8,646 bases of DNA, taken from positions 1-8,646 of the forward strand of contig MEFT01000081.1 of NCBI GenBank assembly GCA_001725215.1, written 5' to 3'. The notes below the pieces were generated by a model. That model saw only the letters and a list, made by a program, of their open reading frames with translations. It did not search any database and had not been told where the DNA came from. Position 1 is the first letter of the stretch. Every line of letters begins with the position of its first letter. A program made the translations under genes and the position numbers. The DNA comes from Clostridium sp. SCN 57-10 (GTDB taxonomy: Bacteria > Bacillota > Clostridia > Oscillospirales > Butyricicoccaceae). This document shows, piece by piece, positions 1-7,257 of this stretch.

Positions 1-1166
1 TCGACGATGACGGCTTCACCCATACCGCCGCCGATGCACAGCGTGGCAACGCCCTTCTGGCCTGCCTTCAGCTCGTGCAGCAACGTGACGAGAATGCGGC
101 AGCCCGAAGCGCCGATCGGATGGCCGATGGCAATGGCGCCACCCTTCGGGTTCAGCTTCTCGGCAGGAATGCCGAGGTCACGGCCGACGGCGATCGCCTG
201 CGCGGCGAAGGCTTCGTTGGCCTCAAATACGTCGATGTCGTTCGTCGTCAGCCCGCATTTGGCGTATGCCGCCTGCACGGACGGAATGGGGCCGAGGCCC
301 ATGACGGACGGGTCAACGCCCTTCGAGCCGGTCGCGATGATGCGCGCCATCGGCTTGAGGTTGTGCTCCTTGACGAACTTCTCGGAGCAGACGAGCACGC
401 AAGCCGCGCCGTCGTTGATGCCCGAGGCGTTGGCGGCGGTCACGGTGCCGTCTTTCTTAAAGGCGGGCTTCAGCTTTGCAACCTTGTCAAGCGTCGTGCC
501 CGGCTTGATATATTCGTCGGTATCGAAGATGATGGGGTCGCCCTTGCGCTGCGGAATCTCTACCGGAACGATTTCGTCCTTAAACGCGCCCGTAGCGACA
601 GCGGCAGCGGCTTTGGTCTGCGAGGCAACGGCGAATTCATCCTGCATTTCGCGTGTGATGCTGTATTTCTCGGCGACGTTCTCAGCGGTGATACCCATAT
701 GATAATTGTTGAAGGCATCCCACAGTCCGTCGTTGATCATGGTGTCGACCATCGTCTGGTTACCCATCTTGACGCCGGTTCTCATGCCGTGAACGGCCAT
801 CGGCGCGTTGGACATGCTCTCCGCGCCGCCCGCGATGACGCAGTCGGCCTCGCCCGAGAGGATGTAGCGGTATGCCATCGTAACGGCGTGAATCGACGAG
901 CCACAGACCTTATTGATGGTGGTGGCGGGCACCTCGGCGGGAATATTCGCAAGAATCGCCATCTGGCGCGCCGGGCTCTGGCCCGCGCCCGCCTGCAGAA
1001 CGTTGCCCATCACAACCTCGTCCACGCACGCGGCGTCTACGCCGGCACGCTTGAGGGTTTCCTTAATGACCATTGCGCCAAGCTGGGCGCCGGAGAAGGG
1101 GGCGAGCGTTCCGCTCAGACTGCCGACTGCGGTGCGACAGGCACCGACGAGATACACATTGTTCAT
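1..1166 (-). CDS. Acetyl-CoA C-acetyltransferase (thiolase), 3' end cut by window edge
   Basis: The protein condenses two acetyl-CoA to acetoacetyl-CoA (reversible, cytosolic), the first step of clostridial butyrate formation. Reading leftward from ATG at 1166-1164, 388 codons are visible before the edge, close to the usual 390-395 residue thiolase, so only a few C-terminal residues are missing. All thiolase landmarks are present: nucleophile Cys88 in NKVCGSS, the NEAFA motif, GGAIAIGHPIGASG with His349, and second catalytic Cys377 in LCIGGGMG near the end. The start is supported by GGGAG about 6 bases upstream on the minus strand; an in-frame upstream ATG at 1184 has no comparable site. The gene is divergent from the acyltransferase operon. 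The long plus-strand reading frames across this region are shadows. I am very sure of the family. The choice between AtoB/ThlA acetyl-CoA thiolase and a broader 3-ketoacyl-CoA thiolase rests on overall resemblance only. Confidence 0.96.
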   Translation of the reverse strand, partial: MNNVYLVGACRTAVGSLSGTLAPFSGAQLGAMVIKETLKRAGVDAACVDEVVMGNVLQAGAGQSPARQMAILANIPAEVPATTINKVCGSSIHAVTMAYRYILSGEADCVIAGGAESMSNAPMAVHGMRTGVKMGNQTMVDTMINDGLWDAFNNYHMGITAENVAEKYSITREMQDEFAVASQTKAAAAVATGAFKDEIVPVEIPQRKGDPIIFDTDEYIKPGTTLDKVAKLKPAFKKDGTVTAANASGINDGAACVLVCSEKFVKEHNLKPMARIIATGSKGVDPSVMGLGPIPSVQAAYAKCGLTTNDIDVFEANEAFAAQAIAVGRDLGIPAEKLNPKGGAIAIGHPIGASGCRILVTLLHELKAGQKGVATLCIGGGMGEAVIV

Positions 1167-1293
1167 TTCGATCTCCCATTTCATAAAGTTTTGCGGTCAG
1201 ATGCTGCAAATCCGCCGCGCTCGCGCCCCGGCTGCAACGGGGCGTGATGGATAGTATATGCGCGGTCTGCTGCGAAGACCCGCATACGCATCT
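1167..1293 (-). promoter_or_regulatory. Hairpin-containing 5' leader of the thiolase mRNA
   Basis: If transcription starts about 7 bases below the -10 box, the leader is about 120 nt. It contains a 7-bp perfect hairpin, CGCCCCG (1224-1230) against CGGGGCG (1238-1244) with a 7-base loop, and a second stem at 1262-1268/1276-1283 with one bulged base. The loop sequence GCTGCAA (plus-strand sense, 1231-1237) recurs exactly at 1203-1209. No riboswitch class that I know matches. The structure is seen directly; any regulatory role is inference. Confidence 0.35.
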
Positions 1294-1321
1294 ATTATAG
1301 CATTATACATGGAAAATACAA
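1294..1321 (-). promoter_or_regulatory. Thiolase promoter, extended -10 type
   Basis: On the minus strand a perfect TATAAT lies at 1299-1294, preceded by TG at the extended -10 position (TGCTATAAT). A partial -35, TTGTAT, lies 16 bases further upstream (1321-1316). A second TATAAT at 1307-1302 has no good -35. The weak -35 combined with a perfect extended -10 is a common sigma-A arrangement in Firmicutes. Confidence 0.65.
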
Positions 1322-1353
1322 GGGCAGGCGAACACTCTTCGCATAAAAATCGG

Positions 1354-1382
1354 TTTACAAGGCACATTTGCTACTATATAAT
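1354..1382 (+). promoter_or_regulatory. Promoter of the acyltransferase-lipoprotein-rlmCD operon
   Basis: TTTACA (1354-1359) and a perfect TATAAT (1377-1382) are separated by the ideal 17 bases, giving a predicted start near 1389 and a leader of about 54 nt before the GTG start. It points away from the thiolase promoter, with the two -10 boxes about 80 bases apart, so a regulator bound between them could affect both. No clear operator dyad was seen there. Confidence 0.75.
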
Positions 1383-1442
1383 GGAGAAAACCGAGCGAGA
1401 AGGCGATCAAAGACATTTTCGCGTGGAAAAGGAGACTATAAC

Positions 1443-2654
1443 GTGGCAATCGTTGAGAAAACAGCCGGCGGCGTACGCGAACCCGCGCCGTGGCTTTATG
1501 ATCCGGCACGCGCCGTTGTGCGTGTGCTGCTGCGCCGCTTTTGCGGCTATCGCTGCACGGAGCGTGACGCCATTCCCGAAACGGGCCCGCTTTTCGTGGT
1601 GTGCGCGCACGAGGGTATGATGGATTATCTGCTTTCTGCCTCCGCCTTTCCGCGGCGCAGATTACACTATGTCTGCACCCAGCACTTTTTTCGCAAGCCG
1701 GGGCTTTCACCTCTGCTGCGCCTGCTCGGCGTGATTCCCAAAATTCAGTTTGCGCCCGACGCGCGCTGTATGTCTGCCATGCTGCGTACGCTGCGAAACG
1801 GCGGCGCCATCTGCATTTCGCCCGCGGGGCAGACGTCGATGTGGTCCATCGGCCGGCTTGCCAAAAAAAGCGGGGCGACGGTCGTCGCCGCGCGGCTCAA
1901 CGGCAGCTTTTTCCTGCGCAGCCGCTTTTGCGGAACGGCGCTCAACCGTGGACGTATCGACGCCGAGACGGAGGTGCTCTTCCGCCCTGAGGAGCTGAAG
2001 GAGCACAGCGAAGCGGCTATTGCGGAGCGCATCATCGCCGCCATTGATTATGACGTCTACGCGTGGCAGGAGCGCACGGGTGCGTCTTTTCGCGGCAAGC
2101 ACCGTGCAAAGGGGTATGAAACCATCGCGTGCATCTGCCCTAAGTGCGGCGCGCGATACAGCTATGCGTCCAAGGGTGACCGCCTTTGGTGCAACGCTTG
2201 CGGAAACACGGGAACGGTCGGTGCGGATATGCATATCCATCCGGAAGAGGGCAGCGTGATGCCCACTACGCTGCGCGACTGGTACCGCGCACAGACCGAG
2301 GTGATGCGCGAGGCGATTGCGCAGCCCGATTTTCTGCTCACCGCACCGAGCGTCGTGATGCTTTACGACGGCCGCCGCTATGTGCCGGCCGGCCACGGAA
2401 CGCTGCGCATGGATCGCGAGGCGATCTCGTGGGAGGGTGAGGCAAACGGCGAGCGCCGCATGTTTTCTATTCGCCATATGCGGCTGCTTTCGATGGCGTG
2501 TGATCCGGGCGAGCGGCTTGACATTTATTTTGAAGAAGTAGGGACCGTGCGGTTTGAGCCCGATGAGGGCAAAATCGTCACGCTGTGGAAGATTGCGCAG
2601 GAGCTTTTGCATCAGCAAGCACTGCCTGCGCCCAAGAAGGAGGAAAACGCATGA
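1443..2654 (+). CDS. PlsC-like 1-acyl-glycerol-phosphate acyltransferase family protein with C-terminal zinc ribbon
   Basis: I start this at GTG 1443 because AAGGAG (1429-1434) lies 8 bases upstream; the frame is open further upstream without a site of similar quality. The product is 403 residues, longer than a typical 200-250 residue PlsC protein. Residues about 45-200 form an acyltransferase domain: the HX4D catalytic motif is His56-x4-Asp61 (HEGMMD), and ISPAGQT (125-131) sits where the family has its FPEGTRS phosphate-binding block. Residues 232-253 form a zinc ribbon (CPKC, 14 residues, CNAC), followed by a C-terminal region of about 150 residues that I do not recognise. The family acylates lysophospholipids at the membrane. 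The glutamate of FPEGT is replaced by alanine here, so the exact acceptor is uncertain. It is first in its operon, and its stop overlaps the next start by ATGA. The domain assignment is firm; the substrate is unknown. Confidence 0.82.
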   Translation: MAIVEKTAGGVREPAPWLYDPARAVVRVLLRRFCGYRCTERDAIPETGPLFVVCAHEGMMDYLLSASAFPRRRLHYVCTQHFFRKPGLSPLLRLLGVIPKIQFAPDARCMSAMLRTLRNGGAICISPAGQTSMWSIGRLAKKSGATVVAARLNGSFFLRSRFCGTALNRGRIDAETEVLFRPEELKEHSEAAIAERIIAAIDYDVYAWQERTGASFRGKHRAKGYETIACICPKCGARYSYASKGDRLWCNACGNTGTVGADMHIHPEEGSVMPTTLRDWYRAQTEVMREAIAQPDFLLTAPSVVMLYDGRRYVPAGHGTLRMDREAISWEGEANGERRMFSIRHMRLLSMACDPGERLDIYFEEVGTVRFEPDEGKIVTLWKIAQELLHQQALPAPKKEENA

Positions 2655-3475
2655 AAAAGCTGCTGCCTTTGCTGTGCGCGCTGCTGCTCATCGCGGCGGC
2701 GTGCACCCGCGTCGACGAGTCGGATACGACGCAGCCGATCACCGAAACGACTAGCACGTCCGAAGCAACCACCACGACGACCACGCCGAACGGCGTGCCC
2801 GTGCCATCCGAACAGGTTGTGGAGAAAACCTATACCGCCGACGATGCCGCCAAAACACAGCTGCTGCGCGTGGCGCTGCGTGTGCCCTCTTTTGCGGGCA
2901 CCGAGGGCGCGTGGGCGCAGGTAGATCAATATTACGCCGACCGCCTGGACGAGCTGACCGCGCTGTGCGAGCTTGACGTGCTGGAAGAAATGCGTGCCCA
3001 CTTCCGTGACGCGGCCGAGGCGGGAACGCAGTTTGAATCGGGCGCGGTTGACGCGAGCTATGAAATTGCGCGGTGCGATGCTCGCGTGCTTTCCGTGCTG
3101 CGCCGTGTGACGCGCGGCGAGGGCGGCGACGTCCGTGAGCAGACGATTCTGCCTGAAACGTTCTCTATGGAAAACGGCGGGAAAATGTCGCTTTACGACC
3201 TGTTTCCCGGCGAAGAAAGCGCCTTTATGCCCAAGCTGACCGAGCTGGTGCTCGGTGGGCTTAAGCTTCAATCTGCCGTGCAGCTCAGTCGCGATTTTGA
3301 GCAAAACGCAATGGCGCGCCTGCAGCCGACCGACTTTGTGCTGACCGAGACCGGGCTGACCCTTTGGTGGCAGAGCGGTGCGATCAGCGAGGGCAAGCCG
3401 GCGTTTGTGTCGCTGCAATATTCTGCGCTCGAAGGACTGCTCGACGCGCGTTGGCTGCCGGAGGATGCGGAATGA
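2651..3475 (+). CDS. Lipoprotein with DUF3298/RsiV-like C-terminal domain
   Basis: The start at ATG 2651 overlaps the preceding stop (ATGA) and has AAGGAGG at 2637-2643, 7 bases upstream. The protein is 274 residues. Residues 1-17 are a lipoprotein signal peptide (two lysines, then a leucine-rich core) ending in the lipobox IAAAC, with Cys18 as the predicted lipidated residue. A threonine-rich linker follows (about 25-46), the kind of flexible tether that lifts a domain off the membrane. The folded part (about 55-274) contains features of DUF3298/RsiV-like extracellular domains: a mid-domain DLFPGEE segment (183-189) and a C-terminal strand pattern FVLTETGLTLWW leading to VSLQYSAL (about 229-260). 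RsiV-type domains can bind lysozyme as anti-sigma factors, but there is no cytoplasmic sigma-binding region or neighbouring sigma gene here. A surface-anchored protein of unknown function is the safest call; the domain call is by motif resemblance. Confidence 0.75.
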   Translation: MKKLLPLLCALLLIAAACTRVDESDTTQPITETTSTSEATTTTTTPNGVPVPSEQVVEKTYTADDAAKTQLLRVALRVPSFAGTEGAWAQVDQYYADRLDELTALCELDVLEEMRAHFRDAAEAGTQFESGAVDASYEIARCDARVLSVLRRVTRGEGGDVREQTILPETFSMENGGKMSLYDLFPGEESAFMPKLTELVLGGLKLQSAVQLSRDFEQNAMARLQPTDFVLTETGLTLWWQSGAISEGKPAFVSLQYSALEGLLDARWLPEDAE

Positions 3476-4827
3476 GTCTGCAAAAAAACGAGATTTACGA
3501 GGCGGAGATTACCGCCTATTCGTCCGAAGGGACGGGCATCGCGCGCATCGAGGGCATGGCTGTTTTTGTGCCGAATACGGCGCGCGGCGACGTGCTGCGC
3601 GTGCGTATTGTCAAGGTGCTGAAAAACTATGCGTTCGGGCGCGTCGAGCAGCTCGTCGCACCGTCGCCGCACCGCACCGACGCGGGCTGCGCCGTTTATC
3701 CGCTTTGCGGCGGCTGCGCAACGCGCCACCTCGAATATGACGAAGAGCTGTATATGAAGCGCCAAAAGGTGGAGGACGCGCTGCGCCGCATCGGCGGCTT
3801 TGACGTCGCGCTGCCGCCCGTCGTGCCGTCGCCGCAGGTGACGCGTTATCGCAACAAGGCGCAGTTTCCGCTCGGCAGGCAAAACGGACGTACGGTGTTC
3901 GGCTTTTACCGCGGGCGCAGCCACGACGTGATCGCAACCGACGACTGCCCCATTCAGGATGCTCGCGCCGTCGCTGTGTGCCGCGCCGTGTGCGATTGGG
4001 CGGACGAGTTCGGCGTTTCGGTATACGACGAGGAAACGAGAAATGGAATATTACGTCATGTATATGCGCGGTGCGCCGACAACGGAGTACTTTTGACCGT
4101 TGTGGCAGCAAAGCCGCGCCTGCCGTATGTAGACGAGCTGGTCGCGCGGGCGCGCTCCGCGTGTGCGGAACTGACGGGCGTTGTGCTCAACGTCAACGAC
4201 GAGGCGACCAACCGGGTGCTCGGCGACCGCTGCATCACGCTGTGGGGCGAGGGGCGGCTTGCGGATACGCTGTGCGGTACGCCGTTTTCGCTGTCGCCAC
4301 TTTCGTTCTATCAGGTGAACAAGCGGCAGACCGAGGCGCTGTACGAGCAGGCGCTCGCGTATGCCGCGCTCGACGGGCAAAGCACGGTGCTCGACCTTTA
4401 CTGCGGCATCGGAACAATCACGCTGCTGCTCGCGCAGCAGGCGGGCACAGCCGTCGGCTGTGAAATCGTGCCCGAGGCGATTGACGACGCACAGGCCAAT
4501 GCGGCGCGCGCCGGTGTGGAAAACGCGCGCTTTTTGTGCGGCGATGCGGGCGAAACGGCGGCGCAGCTGCTTGCCGAGGGGCTGCGCCCCGAGGTCGTCG
4601 TGTGCGATCCGCCGCGCAAGGGGCTTGACGCGCAGGCGATCGACGCTATTTTACGCCTTGCGCCGCAGCGCGTCGTGTATGTGTCGTGCGACTGCGCGAC
4701 GCTGGCGCGCGACTGCGCGCTGCTGCGCGAGGGGGGCTATACGCTGTCCGCCGCCCGCGCATTCGATATGTTCCCCAGAACGGCGCACGTCGAGACGGTA
4801 GTATTGATGTCAAGGGTAAAAGACTGA
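3472..4827 (+). CDS. rlmCD: 23S rRNA (uracil-5-)-methyltransferase, RlmD/RlmCD (RumA) family
   Basis: A 451-residue class I methyltransferase that makes 5-methyluridine in 23S rRNA. In Firmicutes one such enzyme (RlmCD) can modify both U747 and U1939 (E. coli numbering). The start at 3472 overlaps the lipoprotein stop (ATGA) with GGAGG at 3460-3464. Domains in order: TRAM RNA-binding domain (about 3-62); a four-cysteine [4Fe-4S] set Cys73, Cys79, Cys82, Cys159, matching the RumA spacing; the SFYQVN motif (279-284); the SAM-binding motif LDLYCGIGT (307-315); DPPRKG (379-384); catalytic Cys406 in YVSCDCATLARD; and Glu441 in RTAHVETV. The residue pair after the nucleophile is DC where many relatives have NP or DP. 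It is last in the operon, and the base composition changes immediately after its stop. Family certain; RlmCD versus single-site RlmD/RlmC specificity cannot be decided from the sequence. Confidence 0.95.
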   Translation: MSLQKNEIYEAEITAYSSEGTGIARIEGMAVFVPNTARGDVLRVRIVKVLKNYAFGRVEQLVAPSPHRTDAGCAVYPLCGGCATRHLEYDEELYMKRQKVEDALRRIGGFDVALPPVVPSPQVTRYRNKAQFPLGRQNGRTVFGFYRGRSHDVIATDDCPIQDARAVAVCRAVCDWADEFGVSVYDEETRNGILRHVYARCADNGVLLTVVAAKPRLPYVDELVARARSACAELTGVVLNVNDEATNRVLGDRCITLWGEGRLADTLCGTPFSLSPLSFYQVNKRQTEALYEQALAYAALDGQSTVLDLYCGIGTITLLLAQQAGTAVGCEIVPEAIDDAQANAARAGVENARFLCGDAGETAAQLLAEGLRPEVVVCDPPRKGLDAQAIDAILRLAPQRVVYVSCDCATLARDCALLREGGYTLSAARAFDMFPRTAHVETVVLMSRVKD

Positions 4828-4841
4828 ATATGCGGAAACCC

Positions 4842-4862
4842 CGGTAAATAAGCCGTTTTTTT
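4842..4862 (+). terminator. Weak candidate terminator after rlmCD
   Basis: A 4-bp stem CGGT/GCCG (one G-U pair) with a 6-base loop is followed by seven T residues (4856-4862), 15 bases after the rlmCD stop. The T run is convincing but the stem is short, so termination would be inefficient and some read-through into the MerR gene is possible. The proposed TTG start of the next gene falls within the T run. Confidence 0.3.
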
Positions 4863-5637
4863 GAAAGATGGTGATACCATAGAAAATACATATACAACAA
4901 GTCAAATCGCAAAGATAATCGGCGTTCATCCAAACACAGTGCGAATGTATGAAGAATTGAGACTTATTCCAAAGCCATTGCGTAAAACAAACGGATATAG
5001 AATTTTTGGCGATGTTCATATAGACCAATTTAGGCTTGCACGCACTGCTTTTCAAATTGAGCTGCTTCAAAGCGGGCTGCGAAAAAGAATGATTGAAGTA
5101 GTGAAGCTTTCTGCCAAGGGACAATATGAAGATGCCATTGATTTGACAAACACGTATATTTATATTGCTGAATCAGAAATCGCCAATGCAAATGAAGCGG
5201 CGGCAATCACGAATACTTTTCTCAAAAGCTCTTTTGAAGAAACAACGGAGCTTTTGAGGCGGAAAGAAGTTTCAGCTGTTCTGGGAATTACAATAGATAC
5301 GCTTCGAAGCTGGGAAATGAATGGCCTTTTAAAGATAAAACGTAAGGAAAATGGTTATCGGGTTTACGATTCTGAGGATATCAAAAAGCTGAAAATTATT
5401 CGTTCTCTTCGGTGCGCAAATTATTCCCTTTCGGCGATTCTGAGAATGATGAACGCTGTATTTCAAAATGAAAATGCGGATACAAAGCAAGTGCTCAATA
5501 CGCCTAATGGAAACGAAGACATTGCTTCCGTTTGCGACAAGCTAATTGTTTCTCTCAATGCTGCAAAGAAAAATGCTGAAAGCATTATTAATCTACTATA
5601 TGAAATCAAAGATAAACATTCAAACCCTCCACTATAA
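4861..5637 (+). CDS. MerR-family transcriptional regulator with two MerR HTH domains
   Basis: A regulator of 258 residues if started at TTG 4861. It carries two MerR winged-helix units: residues about 11-60 (TTSQIAKIIGVHPNTVRMYEE, wing ending NGYRIF) and about 132-195 (RRKEVSAVLGITIDTLRSWE, wing ending NGYRVYDSEDI). They are separated by a helical segment (about 60-130), with a helical tail from about 200. Ordinary MerR proteins have one HTH and dimerise, so this is a tandem form. There is no metal-binding cysteine cluster; only two cysteines (185 and 225) are present. It directly precedes the ABC exporter and probably controls it. The start is unsettled: TTG 4861 has no ribosome binding site, whereas ATA at codon 7 (4879) has AAAGATGGTGAT perfectly spaced upstream. 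AT-rich codon use contrasts with the upstream operon, suggesting acquisition. Confidence 0.85.
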   Translation: MKDGDTIENTYTTSQIAKIIGVHPNTVRMYEELRLIPKPLRKTNGYRIFGDVHIDQFRLARTAFQIELLQSGLRKRMIEVVKLSAKGQYEDAIDLTNTYIYIAESEIANANEAAAITNTFLKSSFEETTELLRRKEVSAVLGITIDTLRSWEMNGLLKIKRKENGYRVYDSEDIKKLKIIRSLRCANYSLSAILRMMNAVFQNENADTKQVLNTPNGNEDIASVCDKLIVSLNAAKKNAESIINLLYEIKDKHSNPPL

Positions 5638-5670
5638 CACCAGACTTTTGTCTGGTGTTATTCTATTTAT
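5634..5670 (+). terminator. Perfect 12-bp hairpin between the MerR gene and the ABC operon
   Basis: ATAACACCAGAC (5634-5645) pairs with GTCTGGTGTTAT (5650-5661) around a TTTT loop, with no mismatches. The MerR stop codon TAA (5635-5637) is inside the left arm. Only a mixed TTCTATTTAT follows, so the T tail is imperfect. No usable promoter was found between this hairpin and the ATPase start, so it is more likely a partial terminator or processing/attenuation point within one transcript than a full stop. The palindrome could also be a protein-binding site. Confidence 0.55.
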
Positions 5671-5694
5671 ATCATACAAGAGGAGGACTGGATA

Positions 5695-6429
5695 ATGGAG
5701 GATATAATCAAAGTCGAGCACCTGTCAAAATCCTACGGCACCCTGAAAGCGGTTAATGACTTCAGTTTTTCGGTAAAGCCAGGTACGGTATTTGGATTGC
5801 TCGGGGCAAACGGTTCAGGAAAGAGCACAACCATTGACTGTGTTCTAGGTACAAAAAAAGCAAGCAGCGGCGTTGTTTCTATATTGGGAATGAACCCGAC
5901 GACCAATCGCAAAAAGCTTTTTGAGCAAGTTGGTGTGCAGTTCCAAGAGTCGTTTTATCAAGAAAACATTAGGGTTGGTGAGCTTTGTGAGGTAACCGCA
6001 TCTCTATACAAAAAAACGGCGGATTACAAAAATCTTTTAGCAAAGTTCGGTGTCGATGACAAGGTAAATACCCTTGTAAAAGAGCTTTCAGGAGGACAAA
6101 AGCAGCGCTTGTTTATTGTGCTTGCCTTAATACCAAACCCGCAAGTGGTATTTTTAGATGAGCTTACCACAGGTCTTGATGCAAAAGCCAGGAGAGATGT
6201 TTGGCAGATGCTCTCAAAGCTTAAAGCTGACGGTCTTACTATCTTGCTGACTTCTCATTTCATGGATGAAGTAGAAACCTTGTGCGATGAGATTTGCATT
6301 TTGAAAATGGGCAAACCGGTATTTTACGGAACGGTACCTGAAGCAATTAATCAAAGTTCTTGCGACAAATTTGAGGATGCTTATCTTTGGTTTACGGATG
6401 AGGAGGCAGTGGAAAATGAAATCCTATAA
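5695..6429 (+). CDS. ABC-2 type exporter, ATP-binding protein (CcmA/DrrA-like)
   Basis: The cytoplasmic ATPase subunit that powers the adjacent permease; 244 residues, start at 5695 with AGGAGG at 5681-5686. All nucleotide-binding motifs are visible: Walker A GANGSGKST (37-45, Lys43), Q-loop glutamine (Q82 or Q84), ABC signature LSGGQ (131-135), Walker B VVFLDE (151-156, catalytic Glu156), D-loop GLD (160-162) and H-switch His188 in TSHFMDE. The residue after Glu156 is leucine instead of the usual proline (DELTTGLD), a variant that does not remove a catalytic group. The C-terminus is short, without the long tail of DrrA-type proteins. It overlaps the permease gene by 14 bases, so the two are translationally coupled. 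The transported substrate cannot be told from the sequence; multidrug, peptide or toxic-metabolite export are all possible. Confidence 0.93.
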   Translation: MEDIIKVEHLSKSYGTLKAVNDFSFSVKPGTVFGLLGANGSGKSTTIDCVLGTKKASSGVVSILGMNPTTNRKKLFEQVGVQFQESFYQENIRVGELCEVTASLYKKTADYKNLLAKFGVDDKVNTLVKELSGGQKQRLFIVLALIPNPQVVFLDELTTGLDAKARRDVWQMLSKLKADGLTILLTSHFMDEVETLCDEICILKMGKPVFYGTVPEAINQSSCDKFEDAYLWFTDEEAVENEIL

Positions 6430-7159
6430 CACATTACTTAAAACTGAGCTTAAGCTATCCTTACGTGGTATGGACATGTTGATTTTTGCAGTTATAATGC
6501 CTGTTGTTATACTTGTCGTGCTAGGCATTATCTATGGAAGCATGCCTGCATTCGAGGGCGCAGGCTATACATTTATTCAACAATCCTTTGGCGCGTTGGC
6601 AAGCATTGCGATTTGTGCAGGCGGAGTTATGGGATTGCCCCTAGTCGTGTCTGATTACAGAAGCAAGCAAATTTTAAAACGATTCAAGGTTACCCCCATA
6701 AGCCCTGTTACAATTCTGTTTGTAGAAGTAACCATATATTTTCTATACGCTTTAATTTCTTTACTCACGCTTTTTGCTGTGGGAACGATATTCTTCGGCT
6801 TCAAAATGCAAGGCAGCATATTGGAATTTATTCTAGGGTGGATATTGGTAATGGTTTCAATGTTTAGCATTGGCATGATGGTTGGCGGCATTGCCAAAAA
6901 TTCTAAAGTCGCAGGCATTATCGCAAGCGCATTGTATTTTCCAATGCTGATTTTCTCAGGGGCAACACTTCCATACGAAGTAATGCCAAAAACGATGCAG
7001 AATATGGTTGACTTCTTACCGTTAACACAAGGAATCAAAATATTAAAATCTGCCACCTTGGGGTTGCCGATGGATAATATCCTGTTGCCAATCTGTGTAA
7101 TGGTTGCAATTGCGCTAATCTGTTCATTTGTGGCAATTAAGTTCTTCAAATGGGAATAG
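6416..7159 (+). CDS. ABC-2 type exporter, permease protein
   Basis: The membrane partner of the preceding ATPase. I choose ATG 6416 (MKSYNTLLKTE) because AGGAGG (6401-6406) lies 9 bases upstream; an upstream in-frame ATG at 6371 lacks this and would lie deep in the ATPase gene. The 247-residue protein has six hydrophobic segments, roughly 20-41, 58-78, 100-122, 136-159, 165-185 and 222-244. The stretch from GIIASALYFPMLIFSG to PLTQGIKIL (about 168-210) is the characteristic ABC-2 membrane signature: helix five, a proline-rich hairpin, and the following loop. The short basic stretch YRSKQILKRFKVTP (81-94) is the typical coupling region that contacts the ATPase. A single permease gene implies a homodimer with two ATPase copies. 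Confidence 0.93.
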   Translation: MKSYNTLLKTELKLSLRGMDMLIFAVIMPVVILVVLGIIYGSMPAFEGAGYTFIQQSFGALASIAICAGGVMGLPLVVSDYRSKQILKRFKVTPISPVTILFVEVTIYFLYALISLLTLFAVGTIFFGFKMQGSILEFILGWILVMVSMFSIGMMVGGIAKNSKVAGIIASALYFPMLIFSGATLPYEVMPKTMQNMVDFLPLTQGIKILKSATLGLPMDNILLPICVMVAIALICSFVAIKFFKWE

Positions 7160-7203
7160 TGAAGCAAATGGCATAATTCCTGCTTACCAAATTCTGAATA
7201 CAG

Positions 7204-7257
7204 AAAAGCAAGGCACTCTACACCGAATTTCGTAGAGTGCTTTTCTCATTTTTTCTT
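7204..7257 (+). terminator. Rho-independent terminator of the ABC exporter operon
   Basis: GCACTCTAC (7213-7221) pairs perfectly with GTAGAGTGC (7232-7240) around a 10-base loop, followed by a T-rich tail TTTTCTCATTTTTTC. Flanking AAAAG/CTTTT can extend the stem across a 5-base bulge. It lies about 54 bases after the permease stop. Confidence 0.85.

Noticed and set aside
75..1247. Long plus-strand reading frame (390 codons) across the left end
   Set aside because: It is antisense to a thiolase with every catalytic motif; its own translation is arginine/alanine-rich with no recognisable domain.
1707..2618. 303-codon minus-strand frame
   Set aside because: Shadow of the acyltransferase gene in GC-rich DNA; no ribosome binding site and no family resemblance.
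2612..3418. 268-codon minus-strand frame
   Set aside because: Shadow of the lipoprotein gene; composition typical of antisense frames.
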